Positions 27,497 to 36,670 of a stretch of 64,000 nt of DNA are shown piece after piece. This DNA is from Cloacibacillus sp. An23 (GTDB taxonomy: Bacteria > Synergistota > Synergistia > Synergistales > Synergistaceae), in contig NZ_NFJQ01000008.1 of the NCBI RefSeq assembly GCF_002159945.1, forward strand, positions 124,001 to 188,000, written 5' to 3'. The notes beneath the pieces are model-generated. The model was not told the origin of the DNA. It was given only the letters and a program-made list of their open reading frames with translations, and made no database searches. The translations under genes were made by a program, and so were the position numbers. Each line of letters begins with the position of its first letter. Position 1 is the first letter of the stretch.

Positions 27497-27524
27497 AAGA
27501 GTGGGTTTTTCCCACTCTTCTTTT
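27497..27524 (+). terminator. leader hairpin: likely transcription attenuator before rimP
   Basis: A perfect 9-bp stem AAGAGTGGG/CCCACTCTT (27497-27505 with 27511-27519), T5 loop, then CTTTT. It sits 23 bp before rimP, between the possible promoter and the start codon. It may terminate the leader transcript or the upstream hydrolase gene. Confidence 0.75.
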
Positions 27525-27542
27525 GTTAAGGGAGGCGTATGT

Positions 27543-28046
27543 GTGAACCAGGAGAAATACAACGAGATCCACCGCGCGATATGCGGGAGGGTCGAAGCTC
27601 TAGGCTACGAGTGCGCCGGTTTTGAGGCAGTTTCGGAAAACGGGATGAACGTCGTCCGCGTTTACCTCGAGATGCCGGGAGGCATCGACACGGGGGACTG
27701 CGAGATAGTTTCCCGCGACGTCGGCGAGTATTTGGATACGGTGGAGGAATACCTTCCTGACAGATATTTTCTTGAGATAAGTTCGCCAGGCGTCGAGCGT
27801 CCGCTGTTCGTCATAGAGGACTATCGCCGGTTCGCGGGGAACGAGGCTGAGATCTCGCTGAAAAAGGGCGGAAGGAAGGTACGCGGCGTCATAGCGGGCA
27901 CGCCTTCGGATGCCGAGGTGACCGTCGGGACGAAAGACGGCGGCGTTACGGTCGCCCTCGCCGATATAAAGCGCGCGCACCTAGTATATGTCCCGGAGCG
28001 CGGGCAGAAGAAAACCTTCAAAAAAATTCCTAAGAAGAAAAAATAA
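27543..28046 (+). CDS. rimP: ribosome maturation factor RimP
   Basis: Needed for 30S subunit maturation. The 167-residue protein has GYECAGFEAV, RVYLEMPGGIDTGDCEIVSRDVGEYLD (residues about 36-62) and the family motif LEISSPGVERPL near residue 78. The start is GTG at 27543 after AGGGAGG; the longer frame back to 27438 runs through the leader hairpin. First gene of the nusA-infB operon. A lysine-rich tail is present. Confidence 0.94.
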   Translation: MNQEKYNEIHRAICGRVEALGYECAGFEAVSENGMNVVRVYLEMPGGIDTGDCEIVSRDVGEYLDTVEEYLPDRYFLEISSPGVERPLFVIEDYRRFAGNEAEISLKKGGRKVRGVIAGTPSDAEVTVGTKDGGVTVALADIKRAHLVYVPERGQKKTFKKIPKKKK

Positions 28047-28078
28047 TTTTGCAAAGAGAAAGGGGTCTGACAGGAAAA

Positions 28079-29194
28079 ATGCAGCTTGGCAAGGATTTTA
28101 AAAAGGTGCTCAAACAGATAGAAGAAGAAAAGGGGCTCTCTGAAGAGACTATCGTCTCGAGCCTCGAGGCGGCCATGGTGTCGGCCTACAAGAAATTCAA
28201 GGGCGGCAACCAGCACATTGAAGTGCATATAGATATAGAGAGCGGCGAGATATCGCTCTACGAAGTCTACGAGATAGTGAACGAGGTCGTGAACCACGAC
28301 GCAGAGATGACGCCCGAGGAGGCGGAGCGCCGCGGCTACAAGGATCTCGAGGTCGGCGACGTGATACGCTCCGAGGTGCTGCCGGAGGATTTCGGGCGCA
28401 TAGCTGCGCAGACGGCGCGTCAGGTGATAATCCAGAAGCTTAAGGACGCGGAGCGCCAGGTCGTGTACGAGCAGTTCTCCGACAAGATAGGGAACATCGT
28501 CACCGGCTCCGTCTTCAAGGCCGAGGGAGACCAGATACTCGTGCGCCTCAACGACAAGACCGAGGCTATAATGCCGAAGGAAGAGCGCATCGTCGGAGAG
28601 AAGTACAATCCAGGCGACCGCATGAAGTTCTATCTGCTCGACGTGCGCCAGACGACGCGCGGCCCGCGCATAATCGTCTCGCGCACTCATCCGGGGCTTC
28701 TGCGCAGGCTGCTCGAACTCGAGGTGCCGGAGATCAGGGACGGCATCGTTGAGATACGCAACATAGTACGCGAGGCCGGAACGCGCGCAAAAATAGCCGT
28801 CGCGAGCCTCGACGTGAACGTAGAGCCGCTCGGCGCGTGCGTAGGGAAGCAGGGCGGGCGTATCAAGTCCATCAGCAGCGAGCTGAACGGCGAAAGGATC
28901 GACATAATCGTCTACAACAGCGATCCGCTCAAATATATAGTCAACGCGCTCTCGCCTGCTAAGATAGTGCGCATCGAGCCGCTTCTCGACCAGGACCGCT
29001 CCGTCATCGCCTACGTGCATTCGGACCAGCTTTCGCTCGCGATAGGCAAGGCGGGACAGAACGTGCGCCTCGCGGCGCGCCTGACCGGGTGGAAGATAGA
29101 CATCAAGGTGAAGGACGAGGAGAAGCTCCCGACGATGAAGGACCTCTTCATGGACTTCTCAGAGATGATATCCGAGGACGAAAAGGACAAGTAA
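28079..29194 (+). CDS. nusA: transcription termination/antitermination factor NusA
   Basis: Binds RNA polymerase and modulates pausing, termination and antitermination. The 371-residue protein has the N-terminal polymerase-binding domain, an S1 domain (about residues 130-200, GSVFKAEGDQILVRL) and two KH domains (VGKQGGRIKSI near 260 and IGKAGQNVRLA near 328). It lacks the extra C-terminal acidic repeats of E. coli NusA, ending in a short acidic tail, as in many non-proteobacteria. The start at 28079 follows AGGA. Confidence 0.97.
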   Translation: MQLGKDFKKVLKQIEEEKGLSEETIVSSLEAAMVSAYKKFKGGNQHIEVHIDIESGEISLYEVYEIVNEVVNHDAEMTPEEAERRGYKDLEVGDVIRSEVLPEDFGRIAAQTARQVIIQKLKDAERQVVYEQFSDKIGNIVTGSVFKAEGDQILVRLNDKTEAIMPKEERIVGEKYNPGDRMKFYLLDVRQTTRGPRIIVSRTHPGLLRRLLELEVPEIRDGIVEIRNIVREAGTRAKIAVASLDVNVEPLGACVGKQGGRIKSISSELNGERIDIIVYNSDPLKYIVNALSPAKIVRIEPLLDQDRSVIAYVHSDQLSLAIGKAGQNVRLAARLTGWKIDIKVKDEEKLPTMKDLFMDFSEMISEDEKDK

Positions 29195-29206
29195 GGGGCC
29201 GGACGC

Positions 29207-29503
29207 ATGGCGAAGGCCGTTAAGCAGCCGGTGAAGAAACAGCGCCCGCGCACCTGCGTCGGATGCGGCGAGGAGTCGCCGAAGAGGACGCTGCTGCGTA
29301 TCGTGAGGTCGCCCGAGGGTGAAGTGCGCTACGACCCGACCGGGAAGGCGAACGGGCGCGGCGCGTATCTTTGCGCAGACCCGTCGTGCGTTGCGGCGGC
29401 GAAAAAGAAAAAGTCGCTTTCGCGCGCGCTCAAGGCCGAGGTGCCGGAATCGCTTTACGACGAGCTCACGGCGCTCTGCGCGGAAAAGGGCGGCGAAGCG
29501 TGA
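29207..29503 (+). CDS. ylxR: YlxR/DUF448 RNA-binding protein
   Basis: A 98-residue basic protein with the DUF448 signature: RTCVGCGEESPKRTLLRIVR, then GRGAYLCADPSCVAAAKKKK. Conserved between nusA and infB in many bacteria. In some species it regulates gene expression or RNase P. Its stop overlaps the next GTG start (GTGA). Confidence 0.92.
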   Translation: MAKAVKQPVKKQRPRTCVGCGEESPKRTLLRIVRSPEGEVRYDPTGKANGRGAYLCADPSCVAAAKKKKSLSRALKAEVPESLYDELTALCAEKGGEA

Positions 29504-29835
29504 GAGCCTGCGGCGGAGAAATTCTCGGGACTCTGGGCATGGCCCGCCGCGCCGGAGCGCTTCTGGTCGGACAGGACAAGGTTCTTGCTGCGCTGAAGTC
29601 CGGCGGAAGGTATGTTGTTTTCGTAACGTGCGACTGCGCCGCCAACGTAACGCGCCGTTTAGAGGCGGCGGCCGGGCGCGGACGCGCGGATATAATTTTG
29701 ATAAAAGGGACGGACCGCGCCGGGCTGGGGGCAGCCCTCGGCTTGACTGCGGCTCAGACTGCGGCTCTGCCGGCGGAAAGCGGGTTCGTTAAAAAAATCC
29801 ATACGATTTGCGACAGGAGTGATGCGAATGAGTAA
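29500..29835 (+). CDS. ylxQ: L7Ae-family RNA-binding protein (YlxQ-like)
   Basis: A 111-residue protein of the L7Ae/L30e fold: ILGTLGMARRAGALLVGQDKVL (residues 8-29) and VFVTCDCAANVTRR. It likely binds kink-turn-like RNA. Starts at GTG 29500 overlapping the ylxR stop, and overlaps the infB start by 8 bp. Assignment rests on the pattern and the nusA-ylxR-ylxQ-infB order. Confidence 0.88.
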   Translation: MRACGGEILGTLGMARRAGALLVGQDKVLAALKSGGRYVVFVTCDCAANVTRRLEAAAGRGRADIILIKGTDRAGLGAALGLTAAQTAALPAESGFVKKIHTICDRSDANE

Positions 29836-31921
29836 GATAAGAGTTTATGACCTGGCTAAAAAGCTCGGAAAGAGCAACACAGAAATGGTCGAGCTGCTCA
29901 CAGGCCTCGGCATCAGCATAAAGTCCCATATGAGCTCGATAGACGAAGGACTCGTCCCGATGGTGGAGGAGTCGCTCAACAAGGCGCAGGAAGAGGCTTC
30001 GCGCCAGGAGATAGAGGCCATATCGACATATCCGACGGTCGCCGTAAAGGACGGGGCTTCGGTCTCCGACGTTGCGGCGCTCGCGGGCGAAAAAGCCGGA
30101 AGCGCGGTAAAGGCTCTGATGATGGAGGGGCTTATGCTGCCCGCCACGACCCGCGCCGACGAGAAGATACTCCAGATACTCGGCAAGACGTTCAAGAAAA
30201 ATTTCGTCTTCGCGTCGGAAGCCCCGGCCCAGGCCCCGACTAAGGAAGAGCCGGCGCCCGCCGGGGACGCGGTCGAAACTGTGGAGGCCGAGCCGGTCGA
30301 AGCGCCGGCCCAGCAGCCGCGCGAGGAAGCTCCGAAGCAGGTTTCCCATAAAAAACTCAAAGCCAAAGATAAAAAGAAAAAAGGCAGGCAGGACGGCGAC
30401 GGCGAGCTGCAGCCGCGTCCTCCGATAATCACCGTCATGGGCCACGTCGACCACGGCAAGACGACGCTGCTCGACAACATCAGAAAGACCCACGTCACTG
30501 AAAAAGAGGCCGGCGGCATCACCCAGCACATCGGAGCCTCGCGCGTCGAATACAACGGCAACACTCTCGTGTTCCTCGACACTCCGGGACACGAGGCCTT
30601 CACTTCGATGCGCGCGCGCGGAGCGCAGGTGACGGACATCGCCGTCCTCGTCGTCGCTGCGGACGACGGCATAAAGCCTCAGACCGTCGAGGCCATCAAC
30701 CACGCGAAGGCCGCCGGCGTCCCGATAGTCGTAGCGGTCAATAAGATAGACAAGCCCGAGGCGAAGCCTGAGCGCGTGCGCCAGCAGCTTTCCGACTACG
30801 GACTCGTCCCCGAGGAATGGGGCGGCGACACCATCATGGTGGACGTCGCGGCTAAGAAGGGGCTCCATGTGGACGACCTTCTCGAGATGCTGCTTCTCGT
30901 CGCCGAGATGCAGGAGCTCAAGGCGAACCCGAAAGCGCCTCCGTCGGGCACGGTCATCGAGGCGAACCTGGATAAAGGCAAGGGGCCGGTCGCTACAGTC
31001 ATAGTGCAGGAAGGGACGCTTCACAGGGGCGACATCATACACACCGGTTCCGCGTGGGGCAAGATACGCGCGATGATCGACGACAAGGGACGCAACGTCA
31101 ACGAGGCGGGGCCGAGCATGCCTGTAGAGGTGCTCGGGCTTGAGAGCGTCCCGCAGCCCGGCGAGAAATTCACGACGCTTTCGTCGGAGCGCGAGGCGCG
31201 CGAGCTCATATCCCAGAGCGAGTTTGAGCGGCGCGAGACCGACCAGAGCAAGGCGAAGCGCTTGACCCTCGAAGAGCTCTACGAGAAGATGCAGACGGAG
31301 GAGATACCGCAGCTACGCATAGTCCTCAAGACGGACGTGCAGGGCTCGCTCGAAGCCTTCCATTCGTCTCTGATGAAGATGAGCACGGACGCGGTGTCCA
31401 TCAACATAGTCCACGAGGGCGTCGGCCGTATTTCGGAATCCGACGTTATGCTCGCCTCGGCTTCGAACGCGATAATCGTCGGCTTCAACGTGCGCCCCGA
31501 CAGCAACGCGAAGAAGATAGCAGAAAACGAGGGCGTGCAGATACGTCTCTACCAGGTCATATACGACATGCTCGACGACGTGAAGGCCGCCATGGAAGGC
31601 ATGCTCGCGCCGGAGCTCCGCGAACACACGCTCGGACAGGCCGAGATACGCGAGATATTCCGCGTCCCGAAGGTCGGCAACATCGCCGGCTGCCGCGTTA
31701 CGGAGGGGCTTATCCGCAGGAGCGCGAAAGTGCGCCTGATACGCGACGGCGTCGTCTTCTGGAGCGGCGAGCTTTCGAGCCTCAAGCACTTCAAGGACGA
31801 CGTGCGCGAGATAAAGGCAGGGAACGAATGCGGCCTCAGCTTCGAGAAATTCCAGGACTTCCGCGTAGGCGACGTGGTGGAAGCATACGAGATACTGAAA
31901 GAAAAGAAGTCGCTGGACTAA
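29828..31921 (+). CDS. infB: translation initiation factor IF-2
   Basis: GTPase that places initiator tRNA on the 30S subunit. The 697-residue protein has an N-terminal IF2_N domain ([14 protein letters not shown]), a Pro/Glu/Ala-rich low-complexity linker to about residue 195, then the G domain with GHVDHGKTT near 206, DTPGHEAF near 251 and NKID near 306, and C-terminal domains II-IV. The ATG at 29828 is chosen because AGGAG lies 8 nt before it; ATG 29822 and GTG 29819 are alternatives. Confidence 0.98.
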   Translation: MSKIRVYDLAKKLGKSNTEMVELLTGLGISIKSHMSSIDEGLVPMVEESLNKAQEEASRQEIEAISTYPTVAVKDGASVSDVAALAGEKAGSAVKALMMEGLMLPATTRADEKILQILGKTFKKNFVFASEAPAQAPTKEEPAPAGDAVETVEAEPVEAPAQQPREEAPKQVSHKKLKAKDKKKKGRQDGDGELQPRPPIITVMGHVDHGKTTLLDNIRKTHVTEKEAGGITQHIGASRVEYNGNTLVFLDTPGHEAFTSMRARGAQVTDIAVLVVAADDGIKPQTVEAINHAKAAGVPIVVAVNKIDKPEAKPERVRQQLSDYGLVPEEWGGDTIMVDVAAKKGLHVDDLLEMLLLVAEMQELKANPKAPPSGTVIEANLDKGKGPVATVIVQEGTLHRGDIIHTGSAWGKIRAMIDDKGRNVNEAGPSMPVEVLGLESVPQPGEKFTTLSSEREARELISQSEFERRETDQSKAKRLTLEELYEKMQTEEIPQLRIVLKTDVQGSLEAFHSSLMKMSTDAVSINIVHEGVGRISESDVMLASASNAIIVGFNVRPDSNAKKIAENEGVQIRLYQVIYDMLDDVKAAMEGMLAPELREHTLGQAEIREIFRVPKVGNIAGCRVTEGLIRRSAKVRLIRDGVVFWSGELSSLKHFKDDVREIKAGNECGLSFEKFQDFRVGDVVEAYEILKEKKSLD

Positions 31922-31930
31922 CGCCGCGCG

Positions 31931-32257
31931 ATGCAGTTCTGGATAGCCGCCGTGCGGCTTGACATGAGGCTGCCCTTCGCCGCGAGCCTCAAGGACAGGC
32001 GGCACGTCGTCCGTTCCATTACAGACGGCGTGCGCGGGCGCTTCTCCATATCGGCGGCCGACCTCGGCCCCTACGGGACGCACGGCGAGGCTTCGCTTGG
32101 CTTCGCCGCGGCCGGGTCCTCGCCGCACGAGCTGGAGGAACGCATGGGCAATCTCGAAAAATTTCTATATCAGAGGGAAGAGGACGGGGAGTTTGAAATA
32201 ACCGGCTTTTCTCTGGAGGTGTTCAGCTATGGTGACATATCGGATAGACAGGCTTAA
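31931..32257 (+). CDS. ylxP: DUF503 family protein (YlxP-like)
   Basis: A 108-residue small protein with the DUF503 elements SLKDRRHVVRSI near residue 20 and HELEERMGNLEKFL near residue 65. Conserved between infB and rbfA in many bacteria. Function unknown, possibly in RNA or ribosome work. It overlaps rbfA by 29 bp. Confidence 0.85.
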   Translation: MQFWIAAVRLDMRLPFAASLKDRRHVVRSITDGVRGRFSISAADLGPYGTHGEASLGFAAAGSSPHELEERMGNLEKFLYQREEDGEFEITGFSLEVFSYGDISDRQA

Positions 32258-32603
32258 CAAGGAATTTCTGCGCCTGATCTCCGGGATGCTTCAGACGCGC
32301 ATAAAGAATCCTGACGCGGGCGAGGCTGTGCTCACGAACGTTTCCGTCGCGCGCGACCTGAGCCACGCGAAGGTTTTTTATACGCTCATAAATCAGGACG
32401 ACAGGGAGAAGGTGCAGGCCGCGCTTGACGCCGCCGCGCCTGTGCTGCGCGCGATGCTCGGCAAGGAGATGCGGCTGCGCACGATTCCGGAGCTGCATTT
32501 CCGTTTCGACGACTCGGAGAACAAGGCGCGCAAGATGGACGAGCTGCTCGACATGGTCGCTGAGCGCGACGCGCGCATGAAGGCGGAGAACGCCGGAGAA
32601 TGA
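32229..32603 (+). CDS. rbfA: 30S ribosome-binding factor A
   Basis: A KH-like protein for 30S maturation and cold adaptation. The 124 residues show RIDRLNKEFLRLISGMLQTRIKNPD at the start (residues 5-29), VTNVSVARDLSHAKVFYT-like strand (here TNVSVARDLSHAKVFY) and the IPELHFRFDDS end motif. Start codon overlaps the DUF503 gene; stop overlaps the next start (ATGA). Confidence 0.95.
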   Translation: MVTYRIDRLNKEFLRLISGMLQTRIKNPDAGEAVLTNVSVARDLSHAKVFYTLINQDDREKVQAALDAAAPVLRAMLGKEMRLRTIPELHFRFDDSENKARKMDELLDMVAERDARMKAENAGE

Positions 32604-33595
32604 AAAACGACGACGCTTTCAGCGAAGCCCTGGCAAAGCTGACGAAATACGGCGCATGGACGCTCGTCTGCCACGAGCGCCCGGACGGCGACACTCTGGG
32701 CAGCGCCTTCGCGCTCTATTCGCTCGCGAAGCGAAGCGGCAGGCGCGCGGCTATAGTGTCGAAGGACCCGCTGCCGCAGGTTTTCTCCTTTTTCCCATAT
32801 TCGGACGAACTTGTCCGCGCAGAAAACGCGCCGCTCCCGCTCGCCGAGGGCGCGCTGCTCGTCGCGGTGGACATGAGCACGGCCGAGCGCTCGGTGGACA
32901 ACTTCGGCGAGCTGCTCGGCGTGTGCGCAGATTCGCTCTGCATAGACCACCACGGCGACAATAAACTATTCTGCAAAACCAACCTCGTAGAGCCGTCGGC
33001 TTCCGCGACGGCGGAGATCGTCGTTCGTCTTATGGAAGCCTGCGGAAAGGGCATAACGCCTGAAGAGGCCGCGGCTCTCTACACGGCGCTCGTCACCGAC
33101 AACGGAAATTTCCGTTTCAGCTCGACGACGGCGGAGAGCCACCGCTGCGCGGGAGTGCTCATCGAGGCCGGGGCTAAGCCGGCGGAGATAGACGACGCCG
33201 TGAGCCAGAATATGAGCCTAGCCTCCACGCGGCTGTGGGGACTCGCGCTCGGGCGGACGGAGCTGTTCGGCGGCGGCGAGTGCGCGCTGCTGCGGCTGAG
33301 CCGCGCGGAGCTGGATGAGTCAGGCGCCGGAAGCGCTGAGCTTGACGGCCTCGTTAATATGCCGCTGCGGATAAAGGGCGTGAGGCTCTCTCTGCTCGTG
33401 ACGGAGCACGACGGATTCTGCAAGCTAAGCGTCCGCGCGAGGCCTCCGTACAGCGCGAGGGCTCTCGCGGCATCCTTCGGCGGCGGCGGACATCCCTGCG
33501 CGGCGGGCGCCAAAACGGCGTCTCCCCTTGAAGAAGCGCTCGACAATGTGAGAAAAGAGGCTCTTAAATGCCGCTCTCAGGAATCCTCCCTGTAA
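32600..33595 (+). CDS. nrnA: DHH-family phosphoesterase (NrnA-like oligoribonuclease/pAp phosphatase)
   Basis: Probably degrades very short RNAs and dephosphorylates pAp. The 331-residue protein has HERPDGDTLGSA (motif I), AVDMSTAERS (II), the DHH motif CIDHHGDN near residue 115, and TALVTDNGNFRFSST (IV). The DHHA1 domain ends with GGGGHPCAAGA. Placed between rbfA and truB, as in Bacillus-type operons. It overlaps truB by 28 bp. Confidence 0.92.
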   Translation: MKNDDAFSEALAKLTKYGAWTLVCHERPDGDTLGSAFALYSLAKRSGRRAAIVSKDPLPQVFSFFPYSDELVRAENAPLPLAEGALLVAVDMSTAERSVDNFGELLGVCADSLCIDHHGDNKLFCKTNLVEPSASATAEIVVRLMEACGKGITPEEAAALYTALVTDNGNFRFSSTTAESHRCAGVLIEAGAKPAEIDDAVSQNMSLASTRLWGLALGRTELFGGGECALLRLSRAELDESGAGSAELDGLVNMPLRIKGVRLSLLVTEHDGFCKLSVRARPPYSARALAASFGGGGHPCAAGAKTASPLEEALDNVRKEALKCRSQESSL

Positions 33596-34503
33596 ATAAG
33601 CCGGTCGGAATGCGCAGCACGGAGTGCGTGCAGAAGCTGCGGCGCGCGATCGGACGCGGGACCAAGACGGGCCACGGCGGCACGCTCGACTCGACGGCGT
33701 CCGGGCTTCTCATAGTGCTCGTAGGGCAGGCGACCAGGCTTTCTGATTTTATTATGTCGATGCCCAAGCGCTACGAGGCCGAGGTGACGTTCGGCACGCG
33801 CACCTCGACCGACGACGCGAGCGGCGAAGCCGTAGAGAGCGCGCCGTGGAAGCACGTTACTGATGAAATGATAGATTCCGCTCTATGCGGCTTCATGGGG
33901 TGGCGCATGCAGTCTCCGCCGTCCGTCTCGGCCGTCCACATAGACGGCGAGCGCGCGCACGTCCTCGCGCGCGAGGGGCGCGGCGTGCTGCCGGAGCCGA
34001 AGCCCGTCTGCTTTTCTAAAATCGCCCGCACGTCGGATATAAGCGAGGACGGACGCGTCTCTTTCTCGATACTGTGCCGCAAGGGGACATACGTGCGCAG
34101 CTTCGCGCGCGACCTCGGGACGCGCCTCGGCTCCGCCGCGCACCTGAGTTCTCTCGTCAGGAGCCGGAGCGGGCCGTTTTCCATAGACGCGGCGAAGGGG
34201 GCCGAAGAGCTTTTTGCGATGACGGGGGACGAGCTGGCGCGCGAGCTGACGCCTATACCGTCGCTCGAGGGGCCGTGCGCCTCGTACCTGGCGGACGGCC
34301 AGGCTTTCGCGGCGCTCTCATGCGGCAGGAGCGTGCGCCTCGGCGGTCTGACGCGCCTGTCGTTCGGGGCGGAGCCGAGGCCCGGCTCGCCAGTCGCGGT
34401 GAAGTCTGAGCGGATATTTTCTATCTGCCGCGCCGTGCAGAAAGACGGGGGCCTCGAGCTCTTGCCCGGCGTCAATATAATTTTATCTGGGGGCTTGGAA
34501 TAA
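33568..34503 (+). CDS. truB: tRNA pseudouridine-55 synthase
   Basis: Forms pseudouridine-55 in tRNAs. The 311-residue protein has GILPVNKPVGMRS at the start, the catalytic Asp in GHGGTLDSTASGLL near residue 40, YEAEVTFG and the KGTYVRSFARDLG motif near residue 172. The standard enzyme has TLDP; here the residue after Asp is Ser. The start lies within the nrnA end and the stop overlaps ribF. Confidence 0.94.
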   Translation: MPLSGILPVNKPVGMRSTECVQKLRRAIGRGTKTGHGGTLDSTASGLLIVLVGQATRLSDFIMSMPKRYEAEVTFGTRTSTDDASGEAVESAPWKHVTDEMIDSALCGFMGWRMQSPPSVSAVHIDGERAHVLAREGRGVLPEPKPVCFSKIARTSDISEDGRVSFSILCRKGTYVRSFARDLGTRLGSAAHLSSLVRSRSGPFSIDAAKGAEELFAMTGDELARELTPIPSLEGPCASYLADGQAFAALSCGRSVRLGGLTRLSFGAEPRPGSPVAVKSERIFSICRAVQKDGGLELLPGVNIILSGGLE

Positions 34504-35426
34504 TGATTTACGCGTTAGGAGCCTTCGACGGCTTCCATCTCGGACACGCGAGGCTGCTCCGCAAGGCGGCGGAGCGCGCCGCAGAAGCCGGTACGGACTG
34601 GGGCGTGATGACCTTCGACGGACATCCGCGCCAGCTTCTCGACAGGGACAACTTCCGCCTGCTCTTCTCGCAGAGGGAGAAGGATCTCATAGCCGCCTAC
34701 CTGGGCGTGCCGCGCATGGAGAAGATCGCCTTCACGCACGACTTCGCCGCCTTTTCGCCAGAGAGCTTCGCGGACTACATAGACAAGAAATACGAGGTCG
34801 GAGGCCTCGTCATAGGCGAAAATTTCAGATTCGGCAGATGCCGCGCCGGCACGCCCAAAATACTCGCCGAAATATGCGCCGCGCGCGGCTGGACGCTCGA
34901 CGTAGTGCCGCGCTACACCTTCGACGGAATGACCGTCAGCAGCACGGAGACGCGCCGCGCCGTCGCCCTCGGCGAAATGGCTCTCGCGGCGAAGATGCTC
35001 GGCTATCCGTTCATAATAAGCGGCGTCGTCGGCGAGGGGGACGGGCGCGGACGGAAGCTCGGCTTCCCGACCGCTAACATCGCCGTCTCGCGCGGCAAGA
35101 TATACCCGCCCGAGGGAGTTTACAGCGCTCTCGTGCGCACTGGCGGCGCGTGGATGCCGTGCGCTCTCAACATCGGCAGCAATCCGACCTTCGCGGGCGA
35201 ACGCGAGATACGCTGCGAGGCGCACGTCATAGGCGCCGACGAAAATTTCTACGGGCGCGAGCTTTTCATTTTCATTACGACGCCCGTGCGCGGCGAGGTG
35301 AAATTCGCCGAAAGCGACGGCCTCGTCGCCCAGATGAAAAAGGACGTCGAGACCTGCCGCGCCGACACGAAGGAATATATGCGCAGAAACGCTGAAACAA
35401 TGGAGAAATTCGCCGCCGTTCTTTGA
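34503..35426 (+). CDS. ribF: bifunctional riboflavin kinase/FAD synthetase
   Basis: Makes FMN and FAD from riboflavin. The 307-residue protein begins directly with the adenylyltransferase motif GAFDGFHLGH (residues 6-15), has SSTETRRAV near residue 145, and a C-terminal flavokinase domain with GRKLGFPTANI near 185 and PPEGVYSALV. It lacks the roughly 15-residue lead-in seen in many RibF proteins, so it starts very close to the active site. The operon promoter region of the next gene overlaps its stop. Confidence 0.95.
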   Translation: MIYALGAFDGFHLGHARLLRKAAERAAEAGTDWGVMTFDGHPRQLLDRDNFRLLFSQREKDLIAAYLGVPRMEKIAFTHDFAAFSPESFADYIDKKYEVGGLVIGENFRFGRCRAGTPKILAEICAARGWTLDVVPRYTFDGMTVSSTETRRAVALGEMALAAKMLGYPFIISGVVGEGDGRGRKLGFPTANIAVSRGKIYPPEGVYSALVRTGGAWMPCALNIGSNPTFAGEREIRCEAHVIGADENFYGRELFIFITTPVRGEVKFAESDGLVAQMKKDVETCRADTKEYMRRNAETMEKFAAVL

Positions 35427-35451
35427 CAGCGCGGTGACGCTATCGTATCAT
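35423..35451 (+). promoter_or_regulatory. promoter overlapping the ribF stop
   Basis: Consensus TTGACA (35423-35428) overlapping the ribF stop codon, 17-bp spacer, TATCAT (35446-35451). It would drive the SurA-like gene independently of the ribosomal operon. Confidence 0.8.
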
Positions 35452-35497
35452 TATGGAGTTGCTGAAAAGCCGATGTTTATGAGGAGGAAGATTTCCC

Positions 35498-36565
35498 TTG
35501 CTTAGAATGCTGAGAAACCACACCAAAGTGATAATGATAATCGTCATACTGTTCTTCGTCGCCTCCTGCTTCGCGGGCTACGGCCTCTACGTGCGCGGCG
35601 GCGGAGACGGCGAAGGGATGAGGGATTACCCGGTCGCCGAGATAGACGGGCGCGAAGTGATGCGCTCCGCGCTGGAGCAGGGCGCCGCCCGCCTCTCCGA
35701 ACAGTACGGACGCGAGATAACCTCCGGCGATATACCGATGATACGCCAGGCCGTCATAGACAACATGGCTGTGGACTCGGAGCTCGAAAAAGAGATAAAG
35801 GCGCGTAAGCTCAGCGCCGACAAGGGCGAGATAGACGACGCTTATACGCGCATGATGGACAGCTATCCGACGCGCGAAGAGTTCTTCGCCTACATGCAGC
35901 GCTCCGGCGTCACAGAGAAGCAGATAAAGGACGACATTGCGCGCCGCATACGTATGCAGAAGCTCATGGAATCCCTCGGCGAGAACATAACGGTGGAGGA
36001 TTCCGAAGTCACAGCTTTCTACGACGCGACGAAGGACTTCCTCTACAAGCAGCCCGCCGGAGTCAAGGCCAACATAGCCACCTTCCGTAAAAAGGAATCC
36101 GCCGAGGCCGCGCAGAAGGCTATAGCCTCCGGCGCGAAATGGGACGAGCAGATAGAGAAGTACCGCGCCGACGTCGAGATGGCGACGCCTTACGATAATC
36201 CCGTGATACTCACCGACCAGATGCTGAAGAACGAGCTTGCGCCCATCAAGGACGCGCCGGTGAACAAAGTCACCCCGGTCGAGAAAGCAAACGACCCGTT
36301 CGTATTCATCGCCATCAACCGCGGACGCGAGACGGAGCGAGTGCTGCCGTTCAACGAGGTCAGCGCCGACGTGCGCGCGACGATACGCAATCAGAAAATG
36401 CAGGCCGAGCAGCAGAAGTTCTTCGAAGAGCTTCTCAGCCGAGCGAACGTGAAGATACTCGACCCGTCGATATTCCCGCAGGAGCCGGCGTCCGCCGACA
36501 AGACGCCCGCCGCGGAGCCCGCGTCGCCGGACAAGACCGGGGCCGCCTCCTCCGACGCGAAATAG
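35498..36565 (+). CDS. membrane-anchored SurA-N/parvulin-like chaperone
   Basis: A 355-residue envelope protein. An N-terminal hydrophobic segment (about residues 10-30, VIMIIVILFFVASCFAGYG) anchors it or serves as a signal. The SurA_N-like helical region follows (about 40-165, with QYGREITSGDIPMIRQAVID and a coiled charged stretch). The middle part may be a degenerate parvulin domain; active-site residues were not recognised. The tail is rich in Pro, Ala and Lys. Starts at TTG 35498, with AGGAGGA about 10 nt upstream; ATG 35507 is too far. Probably aids folding of exported proteins. Confidence 0.75.
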   Translation: MLRMLRNHTKVIMIIVILFFVASCFAGYGLYVRGGGDGEGMRDYPVAEIDGREVMRSALEQGAARLSEQYGREITSGDIPMIRQAVIDNMAVDSELEKEIKARKLSADKGEIDDAYTRMMDSYPTREEFFAYMQRSGVTEKQIKDDIARRIRMQKLMESLGENITVEDSEVTAFYDATKDFLYKQPAGVKANIATFRKKESAEAAQKAIASGAKWDEQIEKYRADVEMATPYDNPVILTDQMLKNELAPIKDAPVNKVTPVEKANDPFVFIAINRGRETERVLPFNEVSADVRATIRNQKMQAEQQKFFEELLSRANVKILDPSIFPQEPASADKTPAAEPASPDKTGAASSDAK

Positions 36566-36595
36566 CGCGGGACATACGAGACGAATAAACGCCGA

Positions 36596-36624
36596 AGGCC
36601 GGAGCGCATAGCTCCGGCCTTTTT
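36596..36624 (+). terminator. terminator of the SurA-like gene
   Basis: A perfect 10-bp stem (36596-36605 with 36611-36620), 5-nt loop, then TTTT. Also usable by the convergent LysR gene, because its left arm is A/G-rich only at the edge. Confidence 0.88.
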
Positions 36625-36670
36625 GCGTGATCCGGCCTCGCGCGGCATATCTCTCCTCCGTCCGTGCGGG

